Source: an uncultured Rhodopila sp.
GTDB lineage: Bacteria; Pseudomonadota; Alphaproteobacteria; Acetobacterales; Acetobacteraceae
DNA: 64,000 nt
Assembly (NCBI GenBank): GCA_903932145.1
Contig: CAIZFE010000035.1
Location: forward strand, 62,001-126,000
Direction of reading: 5' to 3'
Under the pieces are notes generated by a model, which saw only the letters and a program-made list of their open reading frames with translations, did no database searches and had not been told where the DNA came from. Numbering within the stretch: the stretch's first letter is position 1; the number at the start of each line of letters is the position of its first letter. This document shows, piece after piece, positions 10,147 through 19,453 of the stretch. The translations under genes and the position numbers were made by a program.

Positions 10147-10262
10147 TTAATGGGCTTTCCAGGCTTCCGTGATCCGCCCTCGAAACTCCCCAACCGTTTC
10201 TCCCTTGGCCTCCCGGACAATCTCCGGAAGGCCAAGCTTGAAAATAATCGGGACGGTGCCGC
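10147..10262 (-). pseudogene. Possible 3' remnant of a gene, downstream of clpB
   Basis: Directly after the clpB stop, a different minus-strand frame stays open for about 38 codons and ends in TAA at 10147-10149. The peptide contains VPIIFKLGLPEIVREAKGE and ends FRGRITEAWKAH. It has a balanced, protein-like composition unlike the other short frames here. No start codon or ribosome site is visible. It could be the tail of a decayed gene or an unrecognised very small gene. I do not recognise the family. Confidence 0.3.
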
Positions 10263-12842
10263 CTACGCAGCCTCCGCCAACTGCCCGTTAATCACCAGCC
10301 CCTCGGCGCCGGCCGAGACATGCACCGTCTCGCCTTCCTTGACGCCGCCTTCCAGGATCAACCCCGCCAGCGTGTTCTGCAACGACCGCTGGATCACCCG
10401 CTTCAGAGGCCGCGCGCCATACGTGCTGTCGTAACCCTCGGCCGCCAGCCAATCCAACGCGCTGCGATCCAAATCGAGCCCGATCTTCCGGTCCCCCAGC
10501 AGCTTGCGCAGCCCGGCCAACTGGATCTCCACGATCGAGGCCATATCGCTCCGCTGCAACCGCCGGAACAGCACGATCTCGTCCAACCGGTTCAGGAACT
10601 CCGGCCGGAAATGCTGCCTTACGACCTTCATCACCTCGCCCTGCACCATCGCCGCCGGCTCACCCTCCTTCTGGTGCGCCAACACGTCGCTTCCCAGGTT
10701 CGACGTCAGCACGATAATCGTGTTCTTGAAATCGACCGTCCGCCCCTGGCCATCCGTCAGGCGTCCGTCGTCCAGAACTTGCAGCAGGATATTGAACACA
10801 TCCTCGTGCGCCTTCTCGACCTCATCGAACAGGATCACCTGGTACGGCCGCCGCCGCACCGCCTCAGTCAGCACGCCGCCCTCGTCATAGCCGACATACC
10901 CCGGAGGCGCGCCGATCAGCCGCGACACCGCGTGCTTCTCCATGAACTCGCTCATGTCGATCCGCACCATTGCCTTGTCGTCGTCGAACAGGAAGGACGC
11001 CAGCGCTTTGGTTAGCTCCGTCTTGCCGACACCGGTCGGGCCGAGGAACAGGAAGCTGCCGATCGGCCGGTTCGGGTCCTGCAAGCCAGCCCGGGCCCGA
11101 CGGACGGCATTGGCAACGGCCTTCAGAGCCTCTTCCTGGCCGACCACCCGCTGCCGCAGCTTGTCTTCCATTTGCAGCAGCTTCGAACGCTCACCTTCCA
11201 GCATCTTCTCCACCGGCACGCCGGTCCACTTCGAAACCACGGCGGCGATGCTTTCCTCGGTCACCGCCTCGTTCACCAGCTTGCCGTCGGCCGATTTGGC
11301 CAACTGCCGCTCGATATCCGGGATGATGCTGTAGGTCAGTTCACCGGCCCGCGTGTAGTCGCCGCGCCGCTGCGCGATCTCGACCTCCGACCGCGCCTGA
11401 TCCAGCCGCTCTTTCAGCTTCTGGGTTTCCAGCACCTGGTCCTTCTCGTTCTTCCACGCCGTGGTCATGGCGTTCGAGCGGTCTTCCAGGTCGGCCAACT
11501 CCTTCTCGAGCTTCCCGAGCCGGTCCTTCGACGCGGGGTCGGTTTCTTTTTTCAGCGCCTCGCGTTCGATCTTCAACTGCATAACCCGGCGATCGAGTTC
11601 ATCAAGCGCTTCGGGTTTCGAATCCACTTGCATGCGCAGGCGGCTCGACGCCTCGTCGATCAGGTCGATCGCCTTGTCCGGCAGGAACCGGTCGGTGATG
11701 TAGCGTTTTGATAGAGTCGCCGCCGCCACCAGGGCCGCGTCAGTTATGCGCACGCCATGATGCAGTTCGTACTTCTCCTTGATTCCGCGCAGGATGCTGA
11801 TCGTGTCCTCAACCGTGGGTTCGCCGACGAAAATCGGCTGGAAACGCCGAGCCAACGCCGCGTCTTTTTCGACATGCTTGCGGTATTCGTTCAGCGTGGT
11901 GGCGCCGACGCAATGCAGCGTGCCTCGGGCCAGCTCCGGCTTGATCAGGTTGGAGGCGTCCATTGCGCCATCCGCCTTGCCCGCGCCGATCAACGTGTGC
12001 ATCTCATCGATGAACAGGATCACCTGTCCCTGGGCGTCCTCGATCTCTTTCAGCACCGCCTTCAGGCGTTCCTCGAACTCGCCGCGATACTTCGATCCGG
12101 CGACCATCGCGCCCAGATCCAAGGACAGAAGTTGCTTGTTCTTCAGCGCCTCCGGCACGTCGCCGTTGACGATGCGCAGCGCCAGACCCTCGACGATGGC
12201 GGTCTTGCCGACACCGGGCTCGCCGATCAGCACCGGATTGTTTTTCGTGCGCCGAGCGAGGACCTGGATGGTGCGGCGGATTTCCTCGTCGCGGCCGATG
12301 ACCGGGTCCAGCTTGCCCTCGCGCGCAATCGCGGTCACGTCGCGGGCATACTTCTTGAGCGCGTCAAAATTGGATTCCGCGTTCGGGCTGGTGACTTTGC
12401 GGCCCTTGCGGACGTCGTTAACCGCTTTTTCCAGAGACTGAGGCGTCACGCCGCCCGCCTTCAAAGCCCGCCCGGCCGGTGTGTTCGACTCGGCCAACGA
12501 CACCAGCAACCGGTCCTGGGCGACATACTCATCACCCGCCCGTGTGGAGGTCTGCTGCGCCGCGTCCAGGACCCGCACCAGTTCCGGGGTCAACTGCGGT
12601 TGGCCCGCGCCCCCGCCACTGACTTTTGGTTGCTTCGCCACCTCGGCGTCGTTAGCGGCCGCGGCCGCCTTGGGATCACCCCCGGCGGCTCGGATCAACC
12701 CGGCAGCGGCGCCTTCCTCATCATCCAGCAGCGCCTTGAGCAAATGCTCCGGCGTAATCCGCTGATGAAACTCCCGTATCGCGATTGTGCTGGCCGCCTG
12801 GAGAAAACCCTGGCAGCGTTCGGTGAACTTTTGAATATCCAT
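10263..12842 (-). CDS. clpB: ATP-dependent disaggregase ClpB
   Basis: Hsp100 chaperone that extracts and unfolds aggregated proteins together with DnaK. The 859 residues give the full layout: the N-terminal Clp repeat domain (about 1-145), AAA-1 with Walker A GEPGVGKT near 206, the long coiled-coil middle domain with EREALKKE repeats that separates ClpB from ClpA/ClpC, and AAA-2 with GPTGVGKTE near 605. Pore-loop contexts [11 protein letters not shown] and GYVGYDEGG are intact. AAGGGA lies ahead of the ATG. A heat-shock-type promoter is visible about 75-100 bases upstream. No neighbouring gene appears to share its operon. Confidence 0.97.
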   Translation of the reverse strand: MDIQKFTERCQGFLQAASTIAIREFHQRITPEHLLKALLDDEEGAAAGLIRAAGGDPKAAAAANDAEVAKQPKVSGGGAGQPQLTPELVRVLDAAQQTSTRAGDEYVAQDRLLVSLAESNTPAGRALKAGGVTPQSLEKAVNDVRKGRKVTSPNAESNFDALKKYARDVTAIAREGKLDPVIGRDEEIRRTIQVLARRTKNNPVLIGEPGVGKTAIVEGLALRIVNGDVPEALKNKQLLSLDLGAMVAGSKYRGEFEERLKAVLKEIEDAQGQVILFIDEMHTLIGAGKADGAMDASNLIKPELARGTLHCVGATTLNEYRKHVEKDAALARRFQPIFVGEPTVEDTISILRGIKEKYELHHGVRITDAALVAAATLSKRYITDRFLPDKAIDLIDEASSRLRMQVDSKPEALDELDRRVMQLKIEREALKKETDPASKDRLGKLEKELADLEDRSNAMTTAWKNEKDQVLETQKLKERLDQARSEVEIAQRRGDYTRAGELTYSIIPDIERQLAKSADGKLVNEAVTEESIAAVVSKWTGVPVEKMLEGERSKLLQMEDKLRQRVVGQEEALKAVANAVRRARAGLQDPNRPIGSFLFLGPTGVGKTELTKALASFLFDDDKAMVRIDMSEFMEKHAVSRLIGAPPGYVGYDEGGVLTEAVRRRPYQVILFDEVEKAHEDVFNILLQVLDDGRLTDGQGRTVDFKNTIIVLTSNLGSDVLAHQKEGEPAAMVQGEVMKVVRQHFRPEFLNRLDEIVLFRRLQRSDMASIVEIQLAGLRKLLGDRKIGLDLDRSALDWLAAEGYDSTYGARPLKRVIQRSLQNTLAGLILEGGVKEGETVHVSAGAEGLVINGQLAEAA

Positions 12843-12915
12843 GACATGTCCCTTTCGTCAGGCGACAGCCCCTTCATGCCCCTGCAAGAGGCAGCATGAA
12901 CAGGCTTTCGTCCCA

Positions 12916-12944
12916 AGGTGGGGCCGTGCAGACTGTCGCTCAAG
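12916..12944 (-). promoter_or_regulatory. Putative RpoH (sigma-32) promoter of clpB
   Basis: On the minus strand CTTGAGC is followed by 14 bases and then CCCCACCT. The sigma-32 consensus is CTTGAAA, 11-16 bases, CCCCATNT, so the -10 box matches at all but one position. The predicted start leaves a leader of about 65 bases before the clpB ATG. It sits between clpB and the divergent MOSC gene. Heat-shock control of clpB is well established in proteobacteria. Confidence 0.7.
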
Positions 12945-12956
12945 GGGGATTGAACC

Positions 12957-13715
12957 ATGCGAATCGAATATCTGTACCGCTACCCGGTCAAGGGTCTCAC
13001 CGCCGAAGCATTGGAACACGCACAGGTGGATGCTGGCGGGGCGATTCCCTGGGACCGGGCGTTCGCCCTGGCGCATGGCGACTCGGGGTTTGACCCGGCC
13101 AATCCGGCGTGGCTGCCGAAATGGAATTTCCTGTGCCAGATGAAGCACGCCAAGGCGGCGCTGCTGTTCAGCGTGTTCGACCCCGGCTCGAAGATCCTCC
13201 GAATTCGCGCGCCCGATGGTTCGGGGGTCGAGGCGAACGCTTTGACACCGGCAGGACGAGAGAAGATCGCCAGCTTCCTGACTGCCTTTATCGGTGAGGA
13301 AGCGCGCGGCCAACCAACCTTCCACCACATCGCCGGTCATGTGTTTGGCGACCAGAAGACCCCCGTGGTCAGTCTGAACAACCTGGCCAGCCTGCGCGAT
13401 TACGAAGCCAAGGTCGGCGCCCGCCGTCATCGCCGGCGCTTCCGTGCCAACATCTGGTTCTCCGGCGCCCCGGCCTGGGCCGAACGCGACTGGATCGGCC
13501 GAGAAATTCAGGTGGGCGGAGCGGTATTGCGGGTCGTCAAAGGCACCACCCGTTGTCCTGCTACCGAAGTAAATCCGGAGACAGGAGAGCGCGATGCTGA
13601 CCCCGTCGCCGAACTTCGTTCTTTGTACGGCCATGTGGAGTTAGGGGTTCATGCCGAAGTCATCGATGGTGGCCGGTTTGCAATCGGTGATGCAATGGAA
13701 TTACTCGATATTTGA
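12957..13715 (+). CDS. MOSC-domain protein
   Basis: Protein of 252 residues with a MOSC N-terminal beta-barrel-like segment (RIEYLYRYPVKGLTAE) and a C-terminal MOSC domain. The conserved MOSC cysteine is Cys200 in TTRCPATEVNPETGERD, the motif by which these proteins handle molybdenum cofactor or transfer sulfur to it. mARC/YcbX-like proteins of this build reduce N-hydroxylated compounds, but this one lacks the ferredoxin domain of YcbX. AAGGGGG lies upstream of the ATG. It is divergent from clpB and stands alone. Confidence 0.85.
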   Translation: MRIEYLYRYPVKGLTAEALEHAQVDAGGAIPWDRAFALAHGDSGFDPANPAWLPKWNFLCQMKHAKAALLFSVFDPGSKILRIRAPDGSGVEANALTPAGREKIASFLTAFIGEEARGQPTFHHIAGHVFGDQKTPVVSLNNLASLRDYEAKVGARRHRRRFRANIWFSGAPAWAERDWIGREIQVGGAVLRVVKGTTRCPATEVNPETGERDADPVAELRSLYGHVELGVHAEVIDGGRFAIGDAMELLDI

Positions 13716-13894
13716 TAAGAGCCCGTGAGGAGATCGATCCCCGGCTGTCGCCAGCATTCGGCGGCCGGAACTCCCTGATCCATGACGGCAGGGAACGCGA
13801 GTCTATCCGTGAAAAGACCAACTCAACGGTCGTTTTCTGAAGTATGTTTCGATAGAGAACTTTATTTGTGATCGTTAATTTTAAAAATGCAGTT

Positions 13895-13978
13895 GCAAGC
13901 TAACGAAACCGTGAGATAGACAACTCATGTTTCCTCCCTGAACCTTGCCGCGGGAGATTACTCCCGCGGCGCTTTTTT
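13895..13978 (+). ncRNA. Candidate trans-acting sRNA of the MmgR/suhB (alpha-r8) type
   Basis: An AT-rich stretch at about 13840-13890 could hold a promoter. It is followed by CTAACGAAACCGTGAGATAG and then the anti-Shine-Dalgarno decamer TTTCCTCCCT at 13930-13939. The segment ends in a perfect terminator hairpin with six T. An unpaired UUUCCUCCCU next to a strong terminator is, as I recall it, the hallmark of the alphaproteobacterial MmgR/suhB sRNA family, which acts on mRNAs via Hfq. The order and spacing fit well. The 5' end is approximate. No open frame overlaps it, and the MOSC gene ends about 180 bases earlier. Confidence 0.68.
13947..13978 (+). terminator. Rho-independent terminator
   Basis: Perfect 10-bp stem GCCGCGGGAG / CTCCCGCGGC with an ATTA loop, followed by GC and TTTTTT. 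It is the clearest intrinsic terminator in the window. It most likely forms the 3' end of the sRNA candidate, since the nearest upstream gene stops 230 bases before it. Confidence 0.9.
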
Positions 13979-14717
13979 AGGGGATGGCGCAGTTGTCAGA
14001 TGGTTGCTGAACTGTAGCGGTCAACGGGTTTTGACTATGTAAGTCAATGCTTGTCATTCCGCAGCATTCGGCCAGATAACCAGGTCCAGTTCGTTGGTTT
14101 CAGGCGGGCATCGTTACGGCACGCCCTGGGCAAGCCGAGTTTTGATTGATGCCGGCAATGACCGTTTCGGAAAGATGAATTCCACAGATTGTTTGGCAAC
14201 TTTATTGAGGCGATTGACCTTCGATCCGCTTGCGAGGGCCGACCCCGCTGGGGGGAGGAAAAACTGCGAGGCCGACCGTCGCAAAGCCAGAGTCGGGGGA
14301 AACTCTGTGGCGGTTCTTATGTCGCCGCGACGGCTCTGAGTCAAATATTTTATACGATAATGAAACCAATTTCCGCCACAAAATCGCAAAATGGTTTATA
14401 TTTGGGATACGGTCCGATTTTTATGACTTACCGCAAGCCTTTGTATCCGGAACCCCGCCTTATGCCACTTGAAACTCAGGCGCTCCGATTTCCCCGAACC
14501 CATCTGGACCATGTCCCGTCACGCTTGGTCGCCAGCGTGCTTCATCTCAATACCGTGCCACGACCCTCGCCGCGAACGCGGCGGGGCCGCTTGAGGCAGC
14601 GGTCAGAAACTCCCATTCGGCTCCAGGACAAATCGAATACGGCCGGGGGAACAGCGACTCCCCCCGGGCACCATCACGACCTCTTTGGCAGGCGGATCGA
14701 GCAGCCACGCAGGCCGC
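13979..14717. other. Intergenic region, no gene seen
   Basis: About 740 bases with no open frame that shows family features or a ribosome site. An AT-rich patch lies at about 14340-14430. Two GC-rich hairpins lie at about 14565-14586 (CGCCGC-GAAC-GCGGCG) and 14643-14667 (CCGGGGG / CCCCCGG). The second could help end leftward transcription of the CoA-transferase gene but lacks a T-run. Confidence 0.45.
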
Positions 14718-15956
14718 TCAAACTCGCCGTTTCGTATGCAAAACGCCACTTTCGCGCAATGCATCGATCTCGGCTTCCGAGTAGCCGTGTTGCGTCAGAA
14801 CCTCGGTCCCATGCTGGTTGAAAGACGGCGGTGGCCGGCGGGTGCCCCCTTTGGTGCGGCTGAATTTGATGGGTGTGCCAATCCCTTTATACCAGTCCAG
14901 TTCGGTCACCATCTCCCGATGTTCGGTATGCGGCGCGGCCGTCGCTTCATCAACCGCCAGCACCGGACCGGCTGGCACGCCGGCCCGTATTAGTCGCAAC
15001 GATAATTCCTTGCCATCCTGATCGGCAAACGCGGCTGCCAGCGCCAGGGTCAGGGCGACCCGGTTGATGTTGCGCTCCCCGTTGTTAGCGAAACGCGGAT
15101 CATCCGCCAGTTCCGGGCGGCCGATGAGTTCGGTCAGTTTGCGAAACTGCCCGTTGTTGCCGCTGGCGATGAAGATTTCGCAGGTGCGCGTGGGATATTT
15201 GTCGTAGGGCACCAGATTAGGATGCGGATTGCCGGTGCCGGTCGGGCGTTTGCCGTTCAGGAAGAAATTGGCTGCCTGCGGGTGCAGCAACGACATGCCG
15301 CAGTCGTACAAAGTCATGTCCAGGTATTGCCCCAGACCAGACCGGCCACGCTCATGCAACGCCATCAGGATACCAATGGCGGAATACAGGCCGGTGCCCA
15401 TATCGACCATCGCTGTCCCAAGTCGCATCGGGCCGGTACTGGCGTCGCCGTTAACGCTCATAAGACCGGTCATCGCCTGCAAAATGGCGTCGTAGCCTGG
15501 CAGGCCACCCAACGGTCCATCGCCGCCAAACCCGGAGACGCGACAATGGATCAGACCCGGAAAGCGCTGCGACAGGACGTCCTCATACCCCAGGCCCCAT
15601 TTCTCCATCGAACCAGGCTTGAAATTCTCGATCAGCACGTCGGCGCCCTCCAGCAGGCGCAGCAGCACCGCCTTACCGTCCGGCTTCCCGAGATCAAGCG
15701 CAATCGCGCGTTTGTTGCGGTTGACACCAATGAAGTAGCTGGCGTCGCCTTCGTGGAACGGAGGCCCCCAGTCGCGAACCTCGTCACCCTGCGGCGGTTC
15801 GATCTTGATCACGTCGGCACCATGATCCGACAGGATCATCGTGCAATAGGGGCCGCCGAGAACACGGGTCAGGTCGATGACCTTAATCCCCGCCAGAGCC
15901 CCTGCCGTCTTCGCCAATCCCTTGCCGACAGGCGCCGGGATGTTTGAACCATCCAT
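14718..15956 (-). CDS. Family III CoA-transferase (CaiB/BaiF)
   Basis: Transfers CoA between carboxylic acids through an aspartyl-CoA intermediate. Family landmarks are LAGIKVIDLTRVLGGPYCTM near the start, GADVIKIEPP, YFIGVNRNKRAIALDL, and MVDMGTG, where Asp185 is the expected catalytic aspartate. The 412 residues match formyl-CoA transferase-like proteins. The acid and CoA donor cannot be told from sequence. The ATG at 15956 has GGAG 11 bases upstream. A second ATG 24 bases further out lacks a ribosome site but is possible. A dienelactone hydrolase gene lies 111 bases upstream on the same strand. A second family III enzyme is at 28982-30166. Confidence 0.92.
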   Translation of the reverse strand: MDGSNIPAPVGKGLAKTAGALAGIKVIDLTRVLGGPYCTMILSDHGADVIKIEPPQGDEVRDWGPPFHEGDASYFIGVNRNKRAIALDLGKPDGKAVLLRLLEGADVLIENFKPGSMEKWGLGYEDVLSQRFPGLIHCRVSGFGGDGPLGGLPGYDAILQAMTGLMSVNGDASTGPMRLGTAMVDMGTGLYSAIGILMALHERGRSGLGQYLDMTLYDCGMSLLHPQAANFFLNGKRPTGTGNPHPNLVPYDKYPTRTCEIFIASGNNGQFRKLTELIGRPELADDPRFANNGERNINRVALTLALAAAFADQDGKELSLRLIRAGVPAGPVLAVDEATAAPHTEHREMVTELDWYKGIGTPIKFSRTKGGTRRPPPSFNQHGTEVLTQHGYSEAEIDALRESGVLHTKRRV

Positions 15957-16067
15957 TAGATCGTTTGCTCCACTACACATTTTATTCTATTTGTAAAAAC
16001 CGTCGGTGAATGCTGATAAGAGAACCAGACGCTCCAACGGTTCAAATTATTTCTTGAATTTTAAGCG

Positions 16068-16766
16068 TCAGCCTAACGCCGCCACCAAAGCCTGCGCGCT
16101 GCGCCCGTTGGCAATCGTCGCCGATCGCCCATCCCAATGGATTCCGCCAACCCGAGCAAATGCGTGATCCGCATGCGGGTACACATAAGCAACCGCATGG
16201 CTATGGCCCTGCAGCGCCGAAACCACCGCCGCGCGCCCCTCTGGCGGGAAGAACGCGTCCTTATCGGCGATATGCACGACCAGTGGCTTCGACACCTTGC
16301 CCAAATCGCCCAAAAGCCCATCCAGCCCGACGCCATAGTAGGAAATATTCGCATCCGCATCTGATTGCTGCGCCATCATGAAGGCCAGCCGCCCGCCCAG
16401 GCAGTAACCCATGGTGGCGACTTTACCGTTCGAGCCTTCCAGGCCACGGCACGCGGCAACGGTGGCCTTCAGGTCCTCGATCCCCTTGACCTGATCGAAC
16501 GCCTGAAACAATTCGAACGCCCGTTTCCACTCGGCATCCGATTTGTCTGTGATGTCGATCCCGGGTTCGATCCGCCAGAACAGGTCGGGGCACACAGCGA
16601 TGAACCCAAGATCACCCACCCAGGCCGCGATGTCGCGCATCGCCTGATTGACCCCGAAAATCTCCTGGATCAGCACAACGACGCCGGCCGGCTTCGCTTT
16701 CGGCTGCACCACGTATGCCGAAAACGCACCGCTGCCGTCGGTCGCCTTGATCGAAATGCTTGTCAT
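16068..16766 (-). CDS. Dienelactone hydrolase family protein
   Basis: Alpha/beta-hydrolase of 232 residues. The triad is Cys122 (GYCLGGR), Asp170 (ADKDAF) and His201 (ADHAFAR), with Glu35 (QEIFG). These fall almost exactly where the dienelactone hydrolase of chlorocatechol pathways has Cys123, Asp171, His202 and Glu36. The protein is therefore a genuine DLH-type enzyme, acting on dienelactone or a related lactone or ester. No catechol dioxygenase or muconate enzyme is nearby, so the pathway is open. GGGGAGG lies 6 bases before the ATG. It follows the acyltransferase gene by 47 bases on the same strand and could be read from the polysaccharide operon. Confidence 0.93.
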   Translation of the reverse strand: MTSISIKATDGSGAFSAYVVQPKAKPAGVVVLIQEIFGVNQAMRDIAAWVGDLGFIAVCPDLFWRIEPGIDITDKSDAEWKRAFELFQAFDQVKGIEDLKATVAACRGLEGSNGKVATMGYCLGGRLAFMMAQQSDADANISYYGVGLDGLLGDLGKVSKPLVVHIADKDAFFPPEGRAAVVSALQGHSHAVAYVYPHADHAFARVGGIHWDGRSATIANGRSAQALVAALG

Positions 16767-16813
16767 GGTCCACCTCCCCTGATCGACTGGAACCCAGCAG
16801 TGTTAGCGTCCTT

Positions 16814-17884
16814 TCACACCGACTGGAAGCGGGTCGCGGTTTGCCGCCACCTCCTGGTTTGCTGACCGGCCCGGCGCGTCAAACCGCCGCGAAGCGCGGC
16901 CCGCACGCGGGCCTCAGCCACATGCAGTGCCATGCCAACCAGAACACTGAAGATCACGGACAATGCGATCACCACCGGGCGGGCAAAATGCAGATGCGCG
17001 GTCAGGTTCAGGACCGAGGCGTGTACCAGATAAATCCCATACGATCCGTCGCCAATCGTCTTGAGCGCGGTCATCCGCGGCATCAAACGCTCAACCGCGA
17101 TCACACCATACAGGACCAGGAGAGTCGGCACCCCGGCCTCCAGGAAGCGCCAGGTCTGGTAATGCGGCAGGGGCAGAACAACATGCCCGACGCCCAGGAT
17201 GACCAAACCGGCGATGCACAACAGTCCACCAACACGCGGTTCGGGGATCCATCCGGACAACCACAGCTTCGCCGCGGCGGCGCCGAACAGGAACTCCAGG
17301 ATGATACCGCTGGTGTAGGTCCGGCCGATCGCCGTCTCGGGATGCGCGACCAGGCCAGTGACCACCAATCCGATCAGAACCGTGGCCAGGGCGGGCAACT
17401 GCCACTGGCGGCGCAGCAACAGGATCGCTGTCATCACCAGGTAGAAAAACATTTCGTAGTTGATGGTCCAACCGGGGTATAGAACGGGCAGAATATTACC
17501 GTCCGCGGACTGGTACGGGATGAACAGTAGCGAGTGAACCAGGTTTGAATATGTGAACGCCGTTGTTGGACTGTAGCCCGGCAACGCCGACGTTTTCACA
17601 AATATCGCCAGCGTTATCAGCCAGTACAGCGGCACGATCCGGACGATCCGGCGCCACAGAAAGTGCCGTGGTGCGGCTTCCCGATGCTCCGTAATGGTCC
17701 ACATGATGAAGCCGCTGATCACGAAAAACAGATCGACACCGGTCTGGCCGATATTGAAGACGCCACCGAGGTCCTCGGCGGCATGAAACACCACCACCGC
17801 GATGCAGGCGATCGCACGCAGATACTGGATCGATACAACGGTGGCCTTCGGCGTTGGCCGAACGAGTGACGGGGACGCGGTCAT
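16814..17884 (-). CDS. Membrane acyltransferase 3 (ExoZ/OafA-like)
   Basis: Polytopic inner-membrane O-acyltransferase of 356 residues with about ten hydrophobic helices. QYLRAIACIAVVVFHA carries the family His in the first helix. It is followed by GVDLFFVISGFIM and the Arg-rich FLWRRIVRIVPLYWL, all typical of acyltransferase family 3. Such enzymes acetylate or succinylate sugars of exopolysaccharide or O-antigen. AGGAG precedes the ATG. It is the fourth gene of a leftward run with a polymerase/ligase, a polysaccharide deacetylase and an unknown protein, which supports a role in decorating a surface polysaccharide. Confidence 0.92.
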   Translation of the reverse strand: MTASPSLVRPTPKATVVSIQYLRAIACIAVVVFHAAEDLGGVFNIGQTGVDLFFVISGFIMWTITEHREAAPRHFLWRRIVRIVPLYWLITLAIFVKTSALPGYSPTTAFTYSNLVHSLLFIPYQSADGNILPVLYPGWTINYEMFFYLVMTAILLLRRQWQLPALATVLIGLVVTGLVAHPETAIGRTYTSGIILEFLFGAAAAKLWLSGWIPEPRVGGLLCIAGLVILGVGHVVLPLPHYQTWRFLEAGVPTLLVLYGVIAVERLMPRMTALKTIGDGSYGIYLVHASVLNLTAHLHFARPVVIALSVIFSVLVGMALHVAEARVRAALRGGLTRRAGQQTRRWRQTATRFQSV

Positions 17885-17937
17885 CGAAAACTCCTGAATG
17901 CTATATGATCCAGGTAAGCAACCGGGGTGCCAGGACT

Positions 17938-19380
17938 TCAGGCAGTCCGCATTGCATTTTGCGGGACTGTTTTCGTCGTCTCGATGTAACGTCCGACCGC
18001 CACGGCGAAACTGAGCAAGATGTACAGCGGCCAGGTGAACGCCTGGGTCAGGAACGAGCCGCAGACCACGAAACCGGCCATCCCGGCCAGCACCGCCTGC
18101 GCCATCCCGAACGACGCTGGCTCATACAAAGCGCCCATCGCGGCGGGAGACAATAATTTGACGCTGCGCAGCGAGCTGCGGAAGGTGTTGACAATCAACG
18201 TTATGAAAACGGCGAACCCCGGAAAGCCGCTTTCGGCGAGCGCCGCGAACCAGGTGCTATGGACCGCCTTGGCAAACCCTTCCCACCAGTCCTGATAGTA
18301 GTAGTAGTTTGAAATATAACAGTTCAGACCGACTCCGGTCAGCGGCCGGGCGAGGGCCATGCGCCACGCCGCACCCCAGGCGCGTAAGCGTCCCTCGGCA
18401 CTTTCATCCACCGCCCCCGCTTCCGCCGCGCCACCTGACGAACGGCCACTGATCCCGGCCACGGCGAACAACGCCAGAATTCCCACCACGCCGATGGTAA
18501 TCAGCAAGGCTTTGCTTTTGATCAGCCTCGTGCCGAACACGCCGAACACCGCGACCATGCCCAACAGACCGCCCCGGCTTTGCGTGTCCAGGATCGCGAT
18601 CGCGATGGTGAGGATACCGGCAAGCCCCAACACGCGGCCAAAGAACGGCGTTGCCCGGGTCACTACCAATGAGACAGCAAAACTGAGTGGGAACAGCAGC
18701 ACCAGCGACAGATCGTTGGGATCGCCCAGGGCCGAACCGGTGCTGCGGCCCACCGTGACCCGCGTGCCCTCCACCTCTTCAAGCCCGTGCGCATGATTGT
18801 AGATCGCGATTGCCGCGATCAGCATGCCCGAAATCACGAACGCTCGGCTGGCCAACGCGAAGTCCTTCGGCCGCCGGGCCAGACTGGCGATGGCGAACAC
18901 CATGATCGCGATTTTGGAGAAAGTATCGATCCAGTAGCCGAACGCCACGTCCCGGCCCGAGGCAACCGTGCAGCCGAACGTGATCATGCCGAAGAAGATC
19001 GCGAACAGCTTCAACTCCGGTGTCCAGGCGACCTGCATGCGTTTGAACAAGACCTGTGTGCCCAGCACGATCAACGTCCCCACCGCCAGCATCTGCGGAA
19101 TATGCAGCGGGTTCAGCATCATGAAGGCCTCATGGATGCGGAAAAAGCTGAAGCATATGAACAGCAGGCACAGCACGAACGGATTGTGGAACGCATACAC
19201 GATCAGCAGCGGCAGCAGACCGATGGCCACCATCACCACCGGTTGGCCGATGGCAAACGCCGCCGCGACGCTGACCAGGCAGGCAACCACGGAGATCACA
19301 ATCTGCGAACGCCGTGACGAACCGCCGCGCGGGTTCGGCAGCCTTGGGGTCAGGCGTTCCGGAAGCTGAAATCCATCCAT
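17938..19380 (-). CDS. O-antigen ligase/polymerase family membrane protein
   Basis: Membrane protein of 480 residues with about twelve hydrophobic helices. The periplasmic loop signature RSTGSALGDPNDLSLVLL and the later GVGLNCYISNYYYY with an AESGFPGFAVF helix fit the WaaL/Wzy family. Members join or polymerise undecaprenyl-linked glycans at the periplasmic face. Related proteins occur in exosortase systems as O-glycosylation ligases, which would fit the two PEP-CTERM proteins in the window. That link is inference. ATG at 19380 was chosen over a TTG six bases upstream. It lies 53 bases before the acyltransferase gene and 73 bases after the deacetylase stop. Confidence 0.87.
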   Translation of the reverse strand: MDGFQLPERLTPRLPNPRGGSSRRSQIVISVVACLVSVAAAFAIGQPVVMVAIGLLPLLIVYAFHNPFVLCLLFICFSFFRIHEAFMMLNPLHIPQMLAVGTLIVLGTQVLFKRMQVAWTPELKLFAIFFGMITFGCTVASGRDVAFGYWIDTFSKIAIMVFAIASLARRPKDFALASRAFVISGMLIAAIAIYNHAHGLEEVEGTRVTVGRSTGSALGDPNDLSLVLLFPLSFAVSLVVTRATPFFGRVLGLAGILTIAIAILDTQSRGGLLGMVAVFGVFGTRLIKSKALLITIGVVGILALFAVAGISGRSSGGAAEAGAVDESAEGRLRAWGAAWRMALARPLTGVGLNCYISNYYYYQDWWEGFAKAVHSTWFAALAESGFPGFAVFITLIVNTFRSSLRSVKLLSPAAMGALYEPASFGMAQAVLAGMAGFVVCGSFLTQAFTWPLYILLSFAVAVGRYIETTKTVPQNAMRTA

Positions 19381-19453
19381 ACGCAACAGCCTATCAGCCT
19401 GGCGGGCCTCAAGCGATGTGATTAAGCCGCGTCGGTTCCGATCCCGAAGCGGA

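Noticed and set aside
14189-14821. 210-codon open frame crossing into the CoA-transferase 3' end
   Set aside because: No motif, no ribosome site, and it overlaps the conserved end of a real gene; the composition is that of non-coding DNA.
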